From Bacillus sp. HSf4 (GTDB taxonomy: Bacteria > Bacillota > Bacilli > Bacillales > Bacillaceae), in the NCBI RefSeq assembly GCF_029537375.1, contig NZ_CP120679.1, forward strand, positions 229,501-293,500: a stretch of 64,000 nucleotides of DNA, read 5' to 3'. Each line of letters begins with the position of its first letter. Within the stretch, counting starts at the first letter, position 1. The notes under the pieces were generated by a model. It ran no database searches and had not been told where the DNA came from. It was given only the letters and a program-made list of their open reading frames with translations. Both the position numbers and the translations under genes were made by a program. Shown one piece after another: positions 1 through 8,680 of this stretch.

Positions 1-672
1 GTCTTTTTAAATTTTGCGAAGGAGAAGGGTGTGACGATTACACATGTGTTTGATACACACCTTCACGCAGACCATATTTCTGGCGGCAGAGCGATTGCCG
101 AAAAAACAAAAGCAACTTACTGGTTACCGCCGAAAGACGCCGAAGAAGCGGTATTCGACTATCAGCCGCTGGAAGAAGGAAATGATGTCGCCATTGGGGA
201 TACAACAATTGCGATTCAGCCGATTTATTCTCCCGGCCATACCATTGGCTCCACTTCTTTCATTGTCGATAATCAGTATCTCCTTTCAGGCGACATCCTG
301 TTTATTGACTCGATCGGCAGGCCGGATTTAGCCGGTATGGCAGAAGATTGGGTAGGTGATTTAAGAGAAACACTTTACAGCCGTTACAAAGCGTTATCAA
401 ATGAGTTCATCGTGCTGCCGGCACACTTTATGATCATTGACGAGTTAAATGAGGATGGAAGCGTTGGTAAAAAACTAGGGGCATTGTTTGCGGAGAATCA
501 CGGTTTGAATATCGAGGATGAAACAGAATTTAGACACTTAGTGACAGACAATCTGCCGCCGCAGCCAAATGCATATCAAGAGATTCGCGAAACGAACATG
601 GGAAAAATCAACCCGGATGAAGAAAAACAGCGTGAAATGGAAATCGGACCAAACCGTTGTGCGATTCGATAA
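1..672 (+). CDS. yrkH: Metallo-beta-lactamase fold hydrolase, YrkH-like (5' truncated by window)
   Basis: The reading frame is open to base 1, so the true start lies upstream and the GTG at 31 is internal. The visible part has the metal-binding motif THLHADH near its beginning, a later SPGHTIGS segment and the [14 protein letters not shown] segment typical of persulfide-dioxygenase-like metallo-beta-lactamases. Such enzymes oxidise glutathione- or low-molecular-weight-thiol persulfides using iron. The gene lies 25 bases before a TusA-like carrier and then a TauE-type exporter, the order of B. subtilis yrkH-yrkI-yrkJ, which supports a role in reactive sulfur handling. No rhodanese domain is visible in the C-terminal part. 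Exact substrate is inferred. Confidence 0.85.
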   Translation, partial: VFLNFAKEKGVTITHVFDTHLHADHISGGRAIAEKTKATYWLPPKDAEEAVFDYQPLEEGNDVAIGDTTIAIQPIYSPGHTIGSTSFIVDNQYLLSGDILFIDSIGRPDLAGMAEDWVGDLRETLYSRYKALSNEFIVLPAHFMIIDELNEDGSVGKKLGALFAENHGLNIEDETEFRHLVTDNLPPQPNAYQEIRETNMGKINPDEEKQREMEIGPNRCAIR

Positions 673-697
673 AGACCTAAACAGAGGAGAGATGAAC

Positions 698-925
698 TTG
701 AAATCAGATCAATTATTAGATGCAAAAGGGCTGGCATGTCCAATGCCAATCGTCAGAACAAAGAAAGCGCTGAATGAATTAGAATCGGGGCAAATTTTAG
801 AGGTGCATGCAACAGATAAAGGAATCAAAAATGACCTGGCGGCTTGGTCTCAATCAGGCGGCCATCACCTTTTAGAACATGTAGAAGAAGGCGGGGTCCT
901 GAAATTCTGGATTCAAAAAGGCTAA
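698..925 (+). CDS. yrkI: TusA-like sulfurtransferase, YrkI-like
   Basis: A 75-residue protein with the TusA signature ([18 protein letters not shown]), where the cysteine of CPMP carries a persulfide sulfur. Proteins of this family relay sulfane sulfur between enzymes in the cytoplasm. The start is set by GAGGAG at 684–689: TTG at 698 has good spacing, while ATG at 692 is only two bases from it and would add two residues. It lies between the YrkH-like hydrolase and the YrkJ-like exporter, probably in one transcript. Confidence 0.85.
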   Translation: MKSDQLLDAKGLACPMPIVRTKKALNELESGQILEVHATDKGIKNDLAAWSQSGGHHLLEHVEEGGVLKFWIQKG

Positions 926-986
926 TCAATGTGAAAGGGTATCGAATGAAAAGATGCCCTTTTCCTTTGAAAAGGAGGGAATCCGA

Positions 987-1763
987 ATGGATATGGCCTT
1001 TGTGATCACACTTTTCATCATAGGATTTATGGGTTCCTTTATCTCCGGAATGGTTGGTATAGGAGGATCTGTTGTGAACTATCCAATGTTATTGTACATT
1101 CCCCCTTTAGTGGGAGTCATGTCACTAACCGCCCATGAAGTGTCAGGGATTGGAGCTATCCAAGTTTTCTTTGCCACTATCGGCGGTGTTTTGGCTTATC
1201 GCAAGAGTGGAGCTTTACATCAAGCATTAATTGTTTATATGGGAAGCAGTATCCTGATAGGAAGTATCATGGGGAGTTACTTTTCTTATCTCATACCTGA
1301 AAAAGGAATTCATTTCATATACGGAATCTTAGGCCTTATAGCTGTTATCTTAATTTTGATGCCTAAAAAAGGACGAGAACATAGAGAAGGAGAAGAAGTC
1401 ACATTTAATAAATGGCTGGCTTCTTCCTTAGCCTTCATCATTGGGGGAGTATCAGGTATTTTAGGAGCTGGAGGCGCCTTTATCCTTGTTCCCGTTATGT
1501 TGTCCGTGTTAAACCTTCCTGTAAGAATCACCATTGCTTCCTCGCTTGCGATTACCTTTCTTTCATCAATTGGCGCAGCGGTTGGAAAAGTAATCACAGG
1601 TCAGGTGCTTTTTTTACCTGCTCTGGTTCTTATGATCGCTAGTTTAATTGCTTCCCCTATAGGGGCAAAAGCGGGGCAGAAATTAAATGCAAAATTCCTG
1701 CAATGGATGTTGGCTCTTTTCATTTCAGCAACAGTCGTTAAAATTTGGCTGGACTTTTTATAA
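987..1763 (+). CDS. yrkJ: TauE/SafE family sulfite/sulfur exporter, YrkJ-like
   Basis: About 258 residues, highly hydrophobic, with roughly eight membrane segments and the duplicated glycine-rich motifs of TauE/SafE permeases ([13 protein letters not shown] in the N half, [21 protein letters not shown] in the C half). These proteins are thought to export sulfite, sulfoacetate or related sulfur anions. ATG at 987 is chosen because AAAGGAGGG sits at 971–979; an upstream ATG at 954 lacks such a site. It follows yrkI by 60 bases and ends the cluster, with a hairpin terminator downstream. Confidence 0.85.
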   Translation: MDMAFVITLFIIGFMGSFISGMVGIGGSVVNYPMLLYIPPLVGVMSLTAHEVSGIGAIQVFFATIGGVLAYRKSGALHQALIVYMGSSILIGSIMGSYFSYLIPEKGIHFIYGILGLIAVILILMPKKGREHREGEEVTFNKWLASSLAFIIGGVSGILGAGGAFILVPVMLSVLNLPVRITIASSLAITFLSSIGAAVGKVITGQVLFLPALVLMIASLIASPIGAKAGQKLNAKFLQWMLALFISATVVKIWLDFL

Positions 1764-1779
1764 ATTACGTTATGGGAAA

Positions 1780-1816
1780 AGGAAGGCCGATCCCAGTGCT
1801 GGATGGGCTTCTTTTT
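1780..1816 (+). terminator. Terminator after the yrk-like cluster
   Basis: GGAAGGCCGATCC pairs imperfectly with GGATGGGCTTC around a short loop, followed by TTTTT. It lies 17 bases after the exporter stop codon. Confidence 0.6.
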
Positions 1817-1982
1817 GCTCGTGTTGATTTGGGCCAATTTTGATTATTGTCTTGGCATTTAGGACAGTTCTCTTCTTTTTTAAAACGATGGTTTGAACAG
1901 GTCAATATAAATCTGAGTACATTCCTTTAACCGTTGCATAGGATAATTTCATGACATGTTTAAAACTGTGGGGGATGAAAAA

Positions 1983-2525
1983 GTGTATTATGCACCTTAT
2001 CTGTATCCATATTACGTGAATGGAGCAAACTATGACGATGGAAGATTTCCGTACAATGTAAACCAGTTTGATGATTGTCGCTCGTCGAATGGTCATGGAA
2101 GACTTTTGTTAACGGACTATGGGTCAAAATCGTTTGTCATTAATATTAATGAAGCAACGAAGCAAAATAACACTTTTCGTACGGCTTTATGGACGGGAAC
2201 AAATTTACAAGTTACTTTAATGAGTCTAAATGTAGGCGAAGATATCGGTTTGGAAATGCATCCAAACGTTGATCAGTTCTTACGGATAGAACAAGGCCGG
2301 GGGATTGTTCAGATGGGCAAGAGCAGTGATCATTTACCCTTTAAAAGAAACGTCTACGATGATTCTGCCATCGTAATACCAGCCGGAACATGGCATAATC
2401 TCATCAATACTGGCAACATACCGTTAAAGCTATACTCGATTTATGCTCCTCCTAACCATCCATTTGGTACCATTCATGCAACCAAAGCGGCTGCAGCGGT
2501 TGCGGAAGAAGGAAGAAGGCTATAG
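1983..2525 (+). CDS. yrkC: Cupin-domain protein, YrkC-like
   Basis: A 180-residue cytoplasmic protein with one cupin barrel: metal-ligand motif GLEMHPNVDQFLRIEQGRG in the middle and PAGTWHNLINTG later, supplying the expected histidines and glutamate/glutamine. The tyrosine-rich N terminus (YYAPYLYPYYV) resembles B. subtilis YrkC. GTG at 1983 is preferred because GGGGG ends nine bases upstream; an in-frame ATG at 1956 has no clear ribosome site. No substrate can be assigned. A strong terminator lies about 130 bases downstream. Confidence 0.75.
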   Translation: MYYAPYLYPYYVNGANYDDGRFPYNVNQFDDCRSSNGHGRLLLTDYGSKSFVININEATKQNNTFRTALWTGTNLQVTLMSLNVGEDIGLEMHPNVDQFLRIEQGRGIVQMGKSSDHLPFKRNVYDDSAIVIPAGTWHNLINTGNIPLKLYSIYAPPNHPFGTIHATKAAAAVAEEGRRL

Positions 2526-2654
2526 ATGATGGCAATGAAAATAAAGTAGTGTTTGGCGGGATTAGTCAAAGTACTATGAGTTCTTGCAGGGAAAGGGGAT
2601 TCTCCTGAAAAAGCATCAGCTTGTGTAATCATCTCGTTAAGATTAAAAAATTGT

Positions 2655-2686
2655 TCAGGTTTTGCCAGTTTGGCAAAACCTTTTGA
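2655..2686 (+). terminator. Hairpin terminator downstream of the cupin gene
   Basis: Perfect 10-bp stem AGGTTTTGCC / GGCAAAACCT (2657–2666 and 2672–2681) with a 5-base loop, followed by TTTG. It could serve either strand, including the HxlR gene that ends at 2796. Confidence 0.6.
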
Positions 2687-2795
2687 TGTTGTGTTTTTGT
2701 CTATATTTCACTTCACGAATATAAGTCAAAGGGAGCGTGGACATGTTGAAAAATAACAGGATTTTACCTTATTGCCAAGTTGTATCATTCGAACT

Positions 2796-3149
2796 TCAAC
2801 TATTTTTACTCAAATATTGATTTCCCCACATTCTCATGGCTGCAATAATCGGATAAAGCTTCTCACCTTGTTCTGTTAAAGAATATTCCACTTTCCTAGG
2901 TAGAGTATTCTCCACTTTTCTCTCTACAATCCCATCAGCTTCGAGTTCCCTCAGCTGTAATGTCAACATCCTTTGTGTGATGCCCGGTATTAATCGTTTC
3001 AGTTCATTAAACCTGATCGGTTGATCAGACAGGATGTCGATGATAATCCCTTTCCATTTCCCGCCTATCATATGTAAAGTCAGCTCCACGGGACAAGCCT
3101 TTTTGACTTCTGTACTGCAGACTCCAAAACCATTTAAACGGTTTCCCAT
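2796..3149 (-). CDS. HxlR/MarR-type transcriptional regulator
   Basis: About 117 residues with the HxlR winged-helix pattern: CPVELTLHMIGGKWKGIIIDILSD, then RFNELKRLIPGITQRMLTLQLRELEADGIVERKV. The conserved N-terminal cysteine (ACPVE) is the redox/thiol-sensing residue in relatives such as HypR and YodB; here that role is inferred. ATG at 3149 lies eight bases after AAGGGG; a GTG at 3158 is the alternative. It is divergent from the metallo-beta-lactamase gene starting near 3247 and probably controls it. Confidence 0.85.
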   Translation of the reverse strand: MGNRLNGFGVCSTEVKKACPVELTLHMIGGKWKGIIIDILSDQPIRFNELKRLIPGITQRMLTLQLRELEADGIVERKVENTLPRKVEYSLTEQGEKLYPIIAAMRMWGNQYLSKNS

Positions 3150-3246
3150 ATCATCCACCCCTTAAGTCACAAAAATGTGCGTCATTACATGATCCATTCA
3201 TTTGTATTACATTAATGATATCAAAATGCAAAGGAAGTGGCCTTAC

Positions 3247-3909
3247 TTGAACATGATGCAAATATCAGAACATGTATTTAAATGCGGATTTGTGCTTGAT
3301 GAGCCTGTTCACTTTCCCATTAATATTTGGTTCATTCAAGATGGTGATGATGTTTATATCATCGATACAGGAACAGAAAAGTTAGCAGATGCTCAAATGC
3401 AGGCTGCATTAGCTATTGGAACGCCAAAAGCGATTTTGCTTACCCATGGCCACAGAGATCATATTGGAGGTGCGTCAAAGTGGTTAGAGCAGTTTAATAT
3501 TCCGATTTATGCACATCAAAAAGAATTGATGTATATCAATGGAGAGGCGCCTTATCCGAATAAACATACAGTGGAAAAAACAGGGGTGGCCAATATTGTC
3601 CGACCGCTGACAGAGCAAGCGCTTGATCACTTGCCCATCCAATTTTATTTAACGCCCGGGCATTCTCCAGGGCATGTTGTCTATCATCATGAAATCGACA
3701 ACATCCTTTTAGCAGGAGACCTTTTCATTACAAGTCAAGAAGATTTACATCCGCCCATCAGAAAATTCAGCGTTGACATGAATGAGAACATAGACAGCGG
3801 AGCTGTGATGGATGAAATAAAGCCGGCTCTCATCAGTTCTTCACACGGACAAGATATTCTCTACAATGATGAATTGTATAAAAGATATGTTTTAAGGTAT
3901 AGAGACTAA
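3247..3909 (+). CDS. Metallo-beta-lactamase fold hydrolase
   Basis: About 220 residues with full MBL metal ligands: THGHRDHIGG, then SPGHSPGHVVYHH, then LAGDLF and a late SSSHGQDI. Members hydrolyse thioesters, lactones or similar; the substrate cannot be read here. Start is uncertain: GGAAG at 3233–3237 is 9 bases before TTG 3247, while ATG 3253 is an alternative; the frame is open further upstream to 3202. The divergent HxlR regulator 98 bases away suggests induction by a reactive electrophile or thiol stress (inference). Confidence 0.8.
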   Translation: MNMMQISEHVFKCGFVLDEPVHFPINIWFIQDGDDVYIIDTGTEKLADAQMQAALAIGTPKAILLTHGHRDHIGGASKWLEQFNIPIYAHQKELMYINGEAPYPNKHTVEKTGVANIVRPLTEQALDHLPIQFYLTPGHSPGHVVYHHEIDNILLAGDLFITSQEDLHPPIRKFSVDMNENIDSGAVMDEIKPALISSSHGQDILYNDELYKRYVLRYRD

Positions 3910-3913
3910 AGGA

Positions 3914-3944
3914 AAAAGAGCAGGTTCAAAAGCCTGCTTTTTAT
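3914..3944. terminator. Bidirectional hairpin terminator
   Basis: AGCAGG / CCTGCT stem with flanking A and T runs between two convergent genes (MBL hydrolase on +, MerR on −). Confidence 0.7.
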
Positions 3945-3948
3945 CATA

Positions 3949-4668
3949 TCAGTGTTTTTCAGGTGACGATTTCTTATAAAAGTTCATGTATGTTGTCAAC
4001 TCCGTGATTCCGATAAATTGAAGCAGCAGCTTGTGATTCAGATTTTCCAGTGCCAATTGAAAGGAACGTTCGATTTGGCCGTAGCTTTGATTGTCTAATT
4101 CATCCAAAAGCTGCTTCATGTTTTCAATATAATAAATCGTCTTCCTCAAGCTGCTGATAACTAAAATCTTCCGCAATTCAGATTGCGTAAACATTCTATA
4201 ACCATTGTCTTGGTTTCTTTCCGAGCGAACCAGCCCTTCATATTCCCAATGACGAATAGCCGAAGTGTTGACACCTGCAATTTTTGCGGCTTCTCCGATA
4301 CTCATATATTCTTTTAATTTTATATGTTGATATGTTGTAACATCAGCTTTTTGAATCATGGTGAGTATTTCTTCGACTCTTTGCTTTTCCACCTGTATAT
4401 GGAATTGCTGTTCGTTTACTAACCAAAGGGCTTTTTCAAAATGTCCGTTCTTTATCATACGCATGGCTTGATAAACAACTGGGATGTCATAGCCTTTTAG
4501 CAATGCTCTAATTGCCGTAAAGGCTTGAACATGGATCGGTGTATAAACACGGTGTTTTCTTTTCGTTCTCGGTACATTCGGAATCAGCTGCTGTTCTTCA
4601 TATCTTCTCAAGGTGGTTGTGCTTACATTGAGTTTTTTGGCCATTTGTTTGGGTGTATATGTTTCCAT
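3949..4668 (-). CDS. MerR-family regulator with two MerR-like DNA-binding domains
   Basis: A 239-residue protein. Residues 1–70 form a MerR winged helix (YTPKQMAKKLNVSTTTLRRYEEQQLIP). A second complete MerR helix-turn-helix follows at about 121–190 (MSIGEAAKIAGVNTSAIRHWEYEGLV, then NGYRMF). A canonical MerR protein has one such domain plus a coiled coil and effector domain. No cysteine metal site is seen. It is divergent from an alpha/beta hydrolase whose promoter has the 19-base spacer typical of MerR targets, so that gene is the probable target. Ligand unknown. Confidence 0.8.
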   Translation of the reverse strand: METYTPKQMAKKLNVSTTTLRRYEEQQLIPNVPRTKRKHRVYTPIHVQAFTAIRALLKGYDIPVVYQAMRMIKNGHFEKALWLVNEQQFHIQVEKQRVEEILTMIQKADVTTYQHIKLKEYMSIGEAAKIAGVNTSAIRHWEYEGLVRSERNQDNGYRMFTQSELRKILVISSLRKTIYYIENMKQLLDELDNQSYGQIERSFQLALENLNHKLLLQFIGITELTTYMNFYKKSSPEKH

Positions 4669-4769
4669 CCCTTCACTCCTTATTTAAAGTAAAACCTTCA
4701 AGTGCTACGGCAACATATTTTAAATGAAATCCTATCATATTAAGGGAAAAAAAGCACAAAACCGAAAGA

Positions 4770-4800
4770 TTGCATGAATGTTATATGGTTGTAGTATAAC
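4770..4800 (+). promoter_or_regulatory. MerR-type promoter with 19-nt spacer for the hydrolase
   Basis: TTGCAT and TATAAC separated by 19 bases, with an inverted repeat GTTATA...TATAAC lying in the spacer and −10. Long spacers with a central dyad are the hallmark of MerR-activated promoters, and the divergent neighbour is a MerR protein. Confidence 0.65.
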
Positions 4801-4818
4801 GAGTTGGGAGTGAGATGA

Positions 4819-5691
4819 ATGGAGAAATTCATAAAACTGATCGATGAATCAGACATCAAGGTTGGTTTAGTTGGAAATCCCGGCGGCAAAACTGTCATGC
4901 TGCCGACAGCCAAAGAGACCGTATACGGTCAAGAAGCTGAACTTTTAAAGCAGTGGGGAGTAGACCCTGAATTAGGAAAACACTTTGTCGAGGGCCTCTG
5001 CGATACTTTTCAAGTGTTGTATTTTGACTATGAAGGCCACCGCCTTCAGCATCCGAACCCGGAGAATCTTACGCCTGAAAACATCGTCAAAGATTTGCTG
5101 GCCATTGCTGATAAAATGAACGTTAAAAAGTTTCACTATTACGGATACTCATGGTTAGCTTTAGTAGGATTGCAGCTAGCGATTCGGACAAACCGATTAG
5201 AAAGCTTGATCATGGGCGGTTTTCCGCCTATCGATGGTCCGTATCAAGAAATGTTGGCGGTGACCGCTAAAACATACGAACAGGTGTTGTCTCATAAAAA
5301 TTCTCCTGGATCTAATGAGCAACAAAGCCCCGAACAAGTCGATTGGGATCATGTACAGGTCAAGATTGATGAAAATCAAACGAAACAGTTTTTCACAATG
5401 TATAAGCATTTAGCGTCATTTGATGATCGAGCAATTCAGCATCTGCTCACGATTCCAAGACTGACGTTCGCCGGTGAGAAAGACACGATTGTGTATGGAG
5501 AAAACTTCGGCAATGTCACCGTCGATATTGCCGGTATCATCCAACAAAATAAACAAGAGCTAGAATCCCTAGGGTGGGATGTGGAAATCTTAAAAGGAGA
5601 GGATATGGATCACACGAAAACGATGCAGCCTGAAACGGTGCTGCCATTCATCAAACCTTGGTTGGTTAAAAATTCAAATGGGGGGAGGTGA
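4819..5691 (+). CDS. Alpha/beta hydrolase
   Basis: A 290-residue cytoplasmic protein with an alpha/beta-hydrolase core: nucleophile elbow YGYSWLA (Ser111), a strand VLYFDYEGH before it, and a late GEDMDHTKT histidine region as the probable catalytic histidine. Seems related to proline-iminopeptidase-like hydrolases, but the substrate is not readable. GGGAGTGAGATG precedes the ATG. It is driven by a MerR-type promoter shared with the divergent double-MerR gene, suggesting a small inducible detoxification unit. Confidence 0.8.
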   Translation: MEKFIKLIDESDIKVGLVGNPGGKTVMLPTAKETVYGQEAELLKQWGVDPELGKHFVEGLCDTFQVLYFDYEGHRLQHPNPENLTPENIVKDLLAIADKMNVKKFHYYGYSWLALVGLQLAIRTNRLESLIMGGFPPIDGPYQEMLAVTAKTYEQVLSHKNSPGSNEQQSPEQVDWDHVQVKIDENQTKQFFTMYKHLASFDDRAIQHLLTIPRLTFAGEKDTIVYGENFGNVTVDIAGIIQQNKQELESLGWDVEILKGEDMDHTKTMQPETVLPFIKPWLVKNSNGGR

Positions 5692-5790
5692 TGTGACATC
5701 AGTGGCATTTAGGATAGTTCAATAAACGAGGAGCAGTATGTTAAAGCGCTAATTCAAGACACGATTGATGCCCAACCCCACAGAAACGAG

Positions 5791-5973
5791 TCAGCGGGGT
5801 GATTTCTTCTGATTAGCCATAGCGCTTTTTTCTTGTTCTTTTATTGAATCTATGCTAATCGAACGTCTTTTCAGTTCTGTTTCCAGCAGCGTAAGAAAAT
5901 GAGGATCAGCATCTGACAATTTTTTGGCTGATCGATAAGCATTTACAAGGTCTTTGTCAGCTAATGTTTTCAT
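5791..5973 (-). CDS. Sda-like sporulation histidine kinase inhibitor
   Basis: A 60-residue protein. The pattern L-D...LV-AY--A, a short linker, then FLTLLETELKRRSI matches the helical hairpin of Sda (B. subtilis LSDELLIESYF...FIELIENEIKRRSL). Sda binds KinA and blocks its autophosphorylation when DNA replication is perturbed. The C-terminal tail is about 14 residues longer than Sda. The ATG at 5973 reproduces the family N terminus, although AAAGGAG lies 18 bases upstream, unusually far. It may be a paralog of the main Sda elsewhere in the genome. Confidence 0.7.
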   Translation of the reverse strand: MKTLADKDLVNAYRSAKKLSDADPHFLTLLETELKRRSISIDSIKEQEKSAMANQKKSPR

Positions 5974-6049
5974 AATGATTGCTTTTTTATGCTCCTTTCT
6001 CAATGAATATACTGCAAACAAAAAAACCCAACCCAAAACGGTTAGGGCT

Positions 6050-7288
6050 TTAGAAAGAATAGCGTTTCGCGCCGAGATAACGCTTTTTCCAATAGGAATT
6101 GTTCATATCACTGATGCTGACTCCCGAGTCGTTCGCATTGATGAACTTTCCGTTTTCTAGATAAATGCCTACATGTGAAGGGCCCGGTTTATATGTTGAA
6201 AAGAAGACGAAATCTCCTCTTGCGGGCTTGCTGACCGGGTCCATGATATTCCAGTATCCCGCTGCGCTCAGCCTTGAGACAGATGTGACTTTGTTCAGCG
6301 CATAATAAATGAAGCCGCTGCAGTCAAAGCCTGAAGGATTGTTGCCTCCCCATCTGTAAGGGACGCCAAGATGTTTTTCAGCTTCGGCAATCATCCGTTC
6401 CACCTTTGATCCCGCCAATACGGCTGAAGAATTCGACTTCTTAAATGAGGCACTGCGCCCTGACGAGGTCGATGTTGGCGCTTCGGACATTTTCAGCTTT
6501 TGTCCGATTTGTAATACATCGGTCTTTAAATGATTTTCTTCTTTTATGCTTTGAACGGTCACATTCATCAAGTTTGCAATCTTCCATAACGAATCCCCGT
6601 CCTTCACGGTGTAAGTCGCGCTGCTGCTTGAATTCGTTTTGCCGGATGTTGAAGTTGGCGTATTGCTTCTGACTTTAAAAGTCTCTTTTACTATTAGGAC
6701 TTGATTTGGATAAATCGTATCCGACTTCAAGTTGTTCAGCGTTTTAATCTCGGCAACGGTCACATTTAAACGGTTGGCAATTTTCCATAACGAATCGCCC
6801 AGTTTGACCTTATAGGTATTGCTTGAGCTTTTTACAGTATTTGAATCAGCCGATTTGGTTTTCGCGCTAGATCTTGCCGATTTTTTGCTTCCATTCACGA
6901 CAAGCTTTTGGCCAGGATAAATGATATCACGGCTTAAACCGTTTAACTTCTTGAGCTCCGCAACGGTCGTATTGTAGTCACTCGCAATCAACCAGAGGGA
7001 ATCGCCCGGTTTGACCGTGTATGTGGTCTTTTCCGAAACCGGGCTTGGCTTTTTCCTGTTTTCCGACTTTCCGCTTGAAATCTCCAAGGTTTGTCCCGCA
7101 TAAATGATTGATGATGACAGATTATTGGCTGATTTCAGAGCAGAGACGCTTGTGTTATATTCAACTGAAAGCTTCCACAGCGAATCCCCGTTCTTTACCT
7201 TGATGGTCTGGGCTTCCGCCGGCGATACTGCCAATGATGTTCCAACTGCCGCAGAGGCTGCCAAGCCTGCCGCTATCTTTTTTTTCAT
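6050..7288 (-). CDS. cwlS: Peptidoglycan DL-endopeptidase with four LysM domains, CwlS-like
   Basis: A 412-residue secreted enzyme. A signal peptide ends at about SPAEAQ; four LysM repeats follow, each with a GDSLWK/LI core, separated by Ser/Thr/Lys-rich linkers; a C-terminal NlpC/P60 domain carries the catalytic Cys in NPSGFDCSGF and His in PSHVGIY. This enzyme class cuts D-gamma-glutamyl-meso-DAP bonds during cell separation. Four LysM copies and the length match B. subtilis CwlS rather than LytE (three) or LytF (five). AGGAGGCT precedes the ATG. A second wall hydrolase lies upstream on the same strand. Confidence 0.85.
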   Translation of the reverse strand: MKKKIAAGLAASAAVGTSLAVSPAEAQTIKVKNGDSLWKLSVEYNTSVSALKSANNLSSSIIYAGQTLEISSGKSENRKKPSPVSEKTTYTVKPGDSLWLIASDYNTTVAELKKLNGLSRDIIYPGQKLVVNGSKKSARSSAKTKSADSNTVKSSSNTYKVKLGDSLWKIANRLNVTVAEIKTLNNLKSDTIYPNQVLIVKETFKVRSNTPTSTSGKTNSSSSATYTVKDGDSLWKIANLMNVTVQSIKEENHLKTDVLQIGQKLKMSEAPTSTSSGRSASFKKSNSSAVLAGSKVERMIAEAEKHLGVPYRWGGNNPSGFDCSGFIYYALNKVTSVSRLSAAGYWNIMDPVSKPARGDFVFFSTYKPGPSHVGIYLENGKFINANDSGVSISDMNNSYWKKRYLGAKRYSF

Positions 7289-7357
7289 AACCTTTTAGCC
7301 TCCTGCCAATCTTAATCAGCTTCAAGTCTATTTTCATATTCGGAGATTTTGACTAGT

Positions 7358-7519
7358 TTATTGCTGCAAAGCAGATGCCCAGTTTTTATAAACGGTTTGG
7401 GAAGCACCCCAGCTTAACCATGACACAAGAATTGGAGGGCTGTTTTCTTCCACAATCCAATATTCCCACCGCTTTTTTTGAGGGTTTGCGTATATTCCTG
7501 ATTTCATCATTGATTGCAT
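7358..7519 (-). CDS. Small hypothetical protein (53 aa) or 3' remnant of a larger gene
   Basis: An open frame of 53 residues rich in tryptophan and tyrosine (KKRWEYWIVEEN, then LVSWLSWGASQTVYKNW) sits in the gap between the two wall-hydrolase genes. Amino-acid composition looks protein-like, not random. The ribosome site is poor: GGAGGG lies about 16 bases before the ATG, and the frame stays open a further nine codons upstream without a good start codon. It may therefore be the surviving 3' end of a decayed gene. No family recognised. Confidence 0.4.
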   Translation of the reverse strand: MQSMMKSGIYANPQKKRWEYWIVEENSPPILVSWLSWGASQTVYKNWASALQQ

Positions 7520-7603
7520 GATGTTTCCCGTAAAGCCCTCCGATCTTCAATGCAATTTAGAAAATTCAAACAAATGGATACGTTCGTAACGTTCGCTTAT
7601 GTT

Positions 7604-8680
7604 TTAAGAGCTAAAGTAATCAGATAACCCTTGCATAATCCCATTGGCTGCTCTATCTTGATAGGTTTCTGACTGTATAGCCGATTCCTCACTAGGGTTT
7701 GAGAGATATCCAAGCTCTACTAACACCGCCAGTTTCGGGTTTTCCCTCAAGACATAAAAATCACCGAATCGAACTCCATTATTTTGAAATCCAGTTTGGT
7801 TGGATACGTTTCGTACAATCTTTTCAGCTAACGATTTATCAGTGCCTCCATCGTAATAATACGTTTCAACTCCGCGGCTTAATCGGGCAGCAGACGAGTT
7901 GTAGTGTATCGAAATAAAAGCATCCGTATGATAGGAACTGCTGATCGCAACGCGTCTGTTTAGACTCAAATAACGATCGGAAGAACGCGTTAAAATGACG
8001 TTGGCTCCTTTTTCTTTTAGAAGGGAGGCAAGATGCAACGCGGTTGCCAGTGTATGATTTTTTTCATGGGAGCCATGATATCCCGTCGCTCCCGGATCGA
8101 TCCCGCCATGACCCGCATCAATCACAATATTTTTTCCTCTTAAACTATGAGAAGTTTGCGTAGCAGCTGCTTTAGGAACCGAGGTTCGAGATATCGCTTG
8201 ATTCGAATCCGACACCAGCCATCCTGCAATCCAACCTGTCTGAGTACTATCAATTTGTATATGTACCCATTGTCCTTGTCGATCAAGCACCTGATAAGTG
8301 TCGCCTTGATTTGTGATTCTGATCACTTTATAGCCGGTTCCGGGTCCGGTCCGGATACGCACATAGCTGCCGGAGACAGAGATCTGCCCGCTGTAGGATT
8401 TTGCAGATGCCCCATTGGCGGATGATTCATATAAATATGTTGTCGCGACCCAACCGGTACGACCATGATAAAGGATTTTAGCCCATCCGTATTTTTTCTG
8501 TTCAACCTGAACCGCTGAACCGCGCGGTAAGGAACCGATAACCGCTGCATTGATGTGAGGCGCCTTTCTTACATTTAATGACGAGGTTCCGACTGTGTAC
8601 ACCTGACCGCTTGCTTCCGCACTCTCTGATATCCCTGAAAGGAGAGCAATCGCTGCAATAAATACCAACAATCTTTTCAC
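7604..8680 (-). CDS. N-acetylmuramoyl-L-alanine amidase with two SH3b domains
   Basis: A 358-residue secreted enzyme: signal peptide (MKRLLVFIAAIALL to about AEAS), SH3b repeat 1 at about 27–85 (SLNVRKAPHINAAVIGSL), SH3b repeat 2 at about 100–160 (YVRIRTGPGTGYKVI), then an Amidase_3 domain from about 184. Zinc ligands are visible: VIDAGHGGIDPGA, HEKNHTL and ISIHYNS; the catalytic Glu is in VLVELGYLSN. It resembles a shortened YrvJ. The enzyme cleaves the MurNAc–L-Ala bond of peptidoglycan. Start follows AAGGAGGTGAAAG. Confidence 0.85.
   Translation of the reverse strand: MKRLLVFIAAIALLSGISESAEASGQVYTVGTSSLNVRKAPHINAAVIGSLPRGSAVQVEQKKYGWAKILYHGRTGWVATTYLYESSANGASAKSYSGQISVSGSYVRIRTGPGTGYKVIRITNQGDTYQVLDRQGQWVHIQIDSTQTGWIAGWLVSDSNQAISRTSVPKAAATQTSHSLRGKNIVIDAGHGGIDPGATGYHGSHEKNHTLATALHLASLLKEKGANVILTRSSDRYLSLNRRVAISSSYHTDAFISIHYNSSAARLSRGVETYYYDGGTDKSLAEKIVRNVSNQTGFQNNGVRFGDFYVLRENPKLAVLVELGYLSNPSEESAIQSETYQDRAANGIMQGLSDYFSS

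Noticed and set aside
1855..5720. Repeated 17-base string GGCATTTAGGA-YAGTTC at about 1857 and 5706
   Set aside because: Only two copies, one mismatch, no surrounding similarity; too short to be called a mobile element.
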